Shown here in pieces: positions 5,013 to 5,048 of a stretch of 5,048 nt of DNA; the stretch's first letter is position 1, and the number at the start of each line of letters is the position of its first letter. Source of the DNA: Anaerovoracaceae bacterium (lineage in GTDB: Bacteria; Bacillota; Clostridia; Peptostreptococcales; Anaerovoracaceae); the NCBI GenBank assembly GCA_029983755.1, contig JASBYX010000053.1, positions 1 to 5,048 of the forward strand, written 5' to 3'. Below the pieces are notes generated by a model that did not search any database, was not told the DNA's origin, and worked only from the letters and a program-made list of their open reading frames with translations. A program made the position numbers and the translations under genes.

Positions 5013-5024
5013 AATTTCTTTTAA

Positions 5025-5041
5025 ATATTGATTTTCAATAT
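5025..5041 (+). repeat. Small AT-rich inverted repeat after the tRNA
   Basis: ATATTGA (5025-5031) and TCAATAT (5035-5041) are perfect reverse complements around a 3-nt TTT loop. The stem is AT-only save one G-C pair and is followed by GGGG, not a T-run. It may help 3' processing or be chance. It is too weak to call a terminator, and the window ends 7 nt later. Confidence 0.35.
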
Positions 5042-5048
5042 GGGGAAG

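Noticed and set aside
4729..5013. Minus-strand frame of 94 residues starting MAESQGFEPW
   Set aside because: Its N-terminal part is the antisense of tRNA-Ser (the familiar GFEP-type artefact), and the rest is translation of the tandem repeat into Phe/Leu/Val-rich low complexity. It is not a membrane protein gene.
5013..5048. Rho-independent terminator or tRNA-flanking integration site after tRNA-Ser
   Set aside because: The 7-bp stem is almost all A-T and is followed by GGGG; no duplicated tRNA 3' end or integrase gene is visible in the few bases left.

Overview
The window reads as a housekeeping stretch from a low-to-moderate GC Firmicute, most likely an anaerobic member of the Clostridia. 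This is inferred from strong AGGAGG-type ribosome binding sites, a TTG start, sigma-A-like promoters, a transketolase split into two genes and a CCA-encoded tRNA. The species cannot be fixed from the sequence.

Layout, left to right. Bases 1-223 hold no gene: there is a probable minus-strand promoter at the left edge and the mgtE promoter at 161-189, the latter built on three 10-bp direct repeats. Next is mgtE (224-1621, Mg2+ channel/transporter). A 115-nt AT-rich gap with a short direct repeat over the mgtE stop leads to nnrD (1737-2609), a standalone NAD(P)HX dehydratase. After a 109-nt gap with no clear terminator or promoter come the two halves of transketolase: the N-terminal thiamine-diphosphate subunit (2719-3537) and the C-terminal subunit (3537-4646). 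These two overlap by one base and are surely translated as a pair. The 224 nt after them are dominated by an A-rich tandem repeat with 19, 38 and 76-bp levels of periodicity (4673-4871). Then comes an extended -10 promoter inside an inverted repeat (4884-4919), and tRNA-Ser(CGA) at 4925-5012. All genes are on the plus strand.

How they work together. The two transketolase subunits form one enzyme of the non-oxidative pentose phosphate pathway. NnrD repairs damaged NAD(P)H. MgtE supplies Mg2+, which transketolase needs with thiamine diphosphate, but that link is generic and not evidence of a dedicated system. No terminator is visible between the four protein genes, so partial co-transcription is possible.

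No novel multi-gene system is visible. The points worth a second look are: an in-frame acidic insert of about 48 residues at the inter-domain linker of the transketolase C subunit; the hierarchical tandem repeat; the symmetric promoter region before the tRNA, which could also fire leftward across the repeat; and the helically phased repeats in the mgtE promoter.
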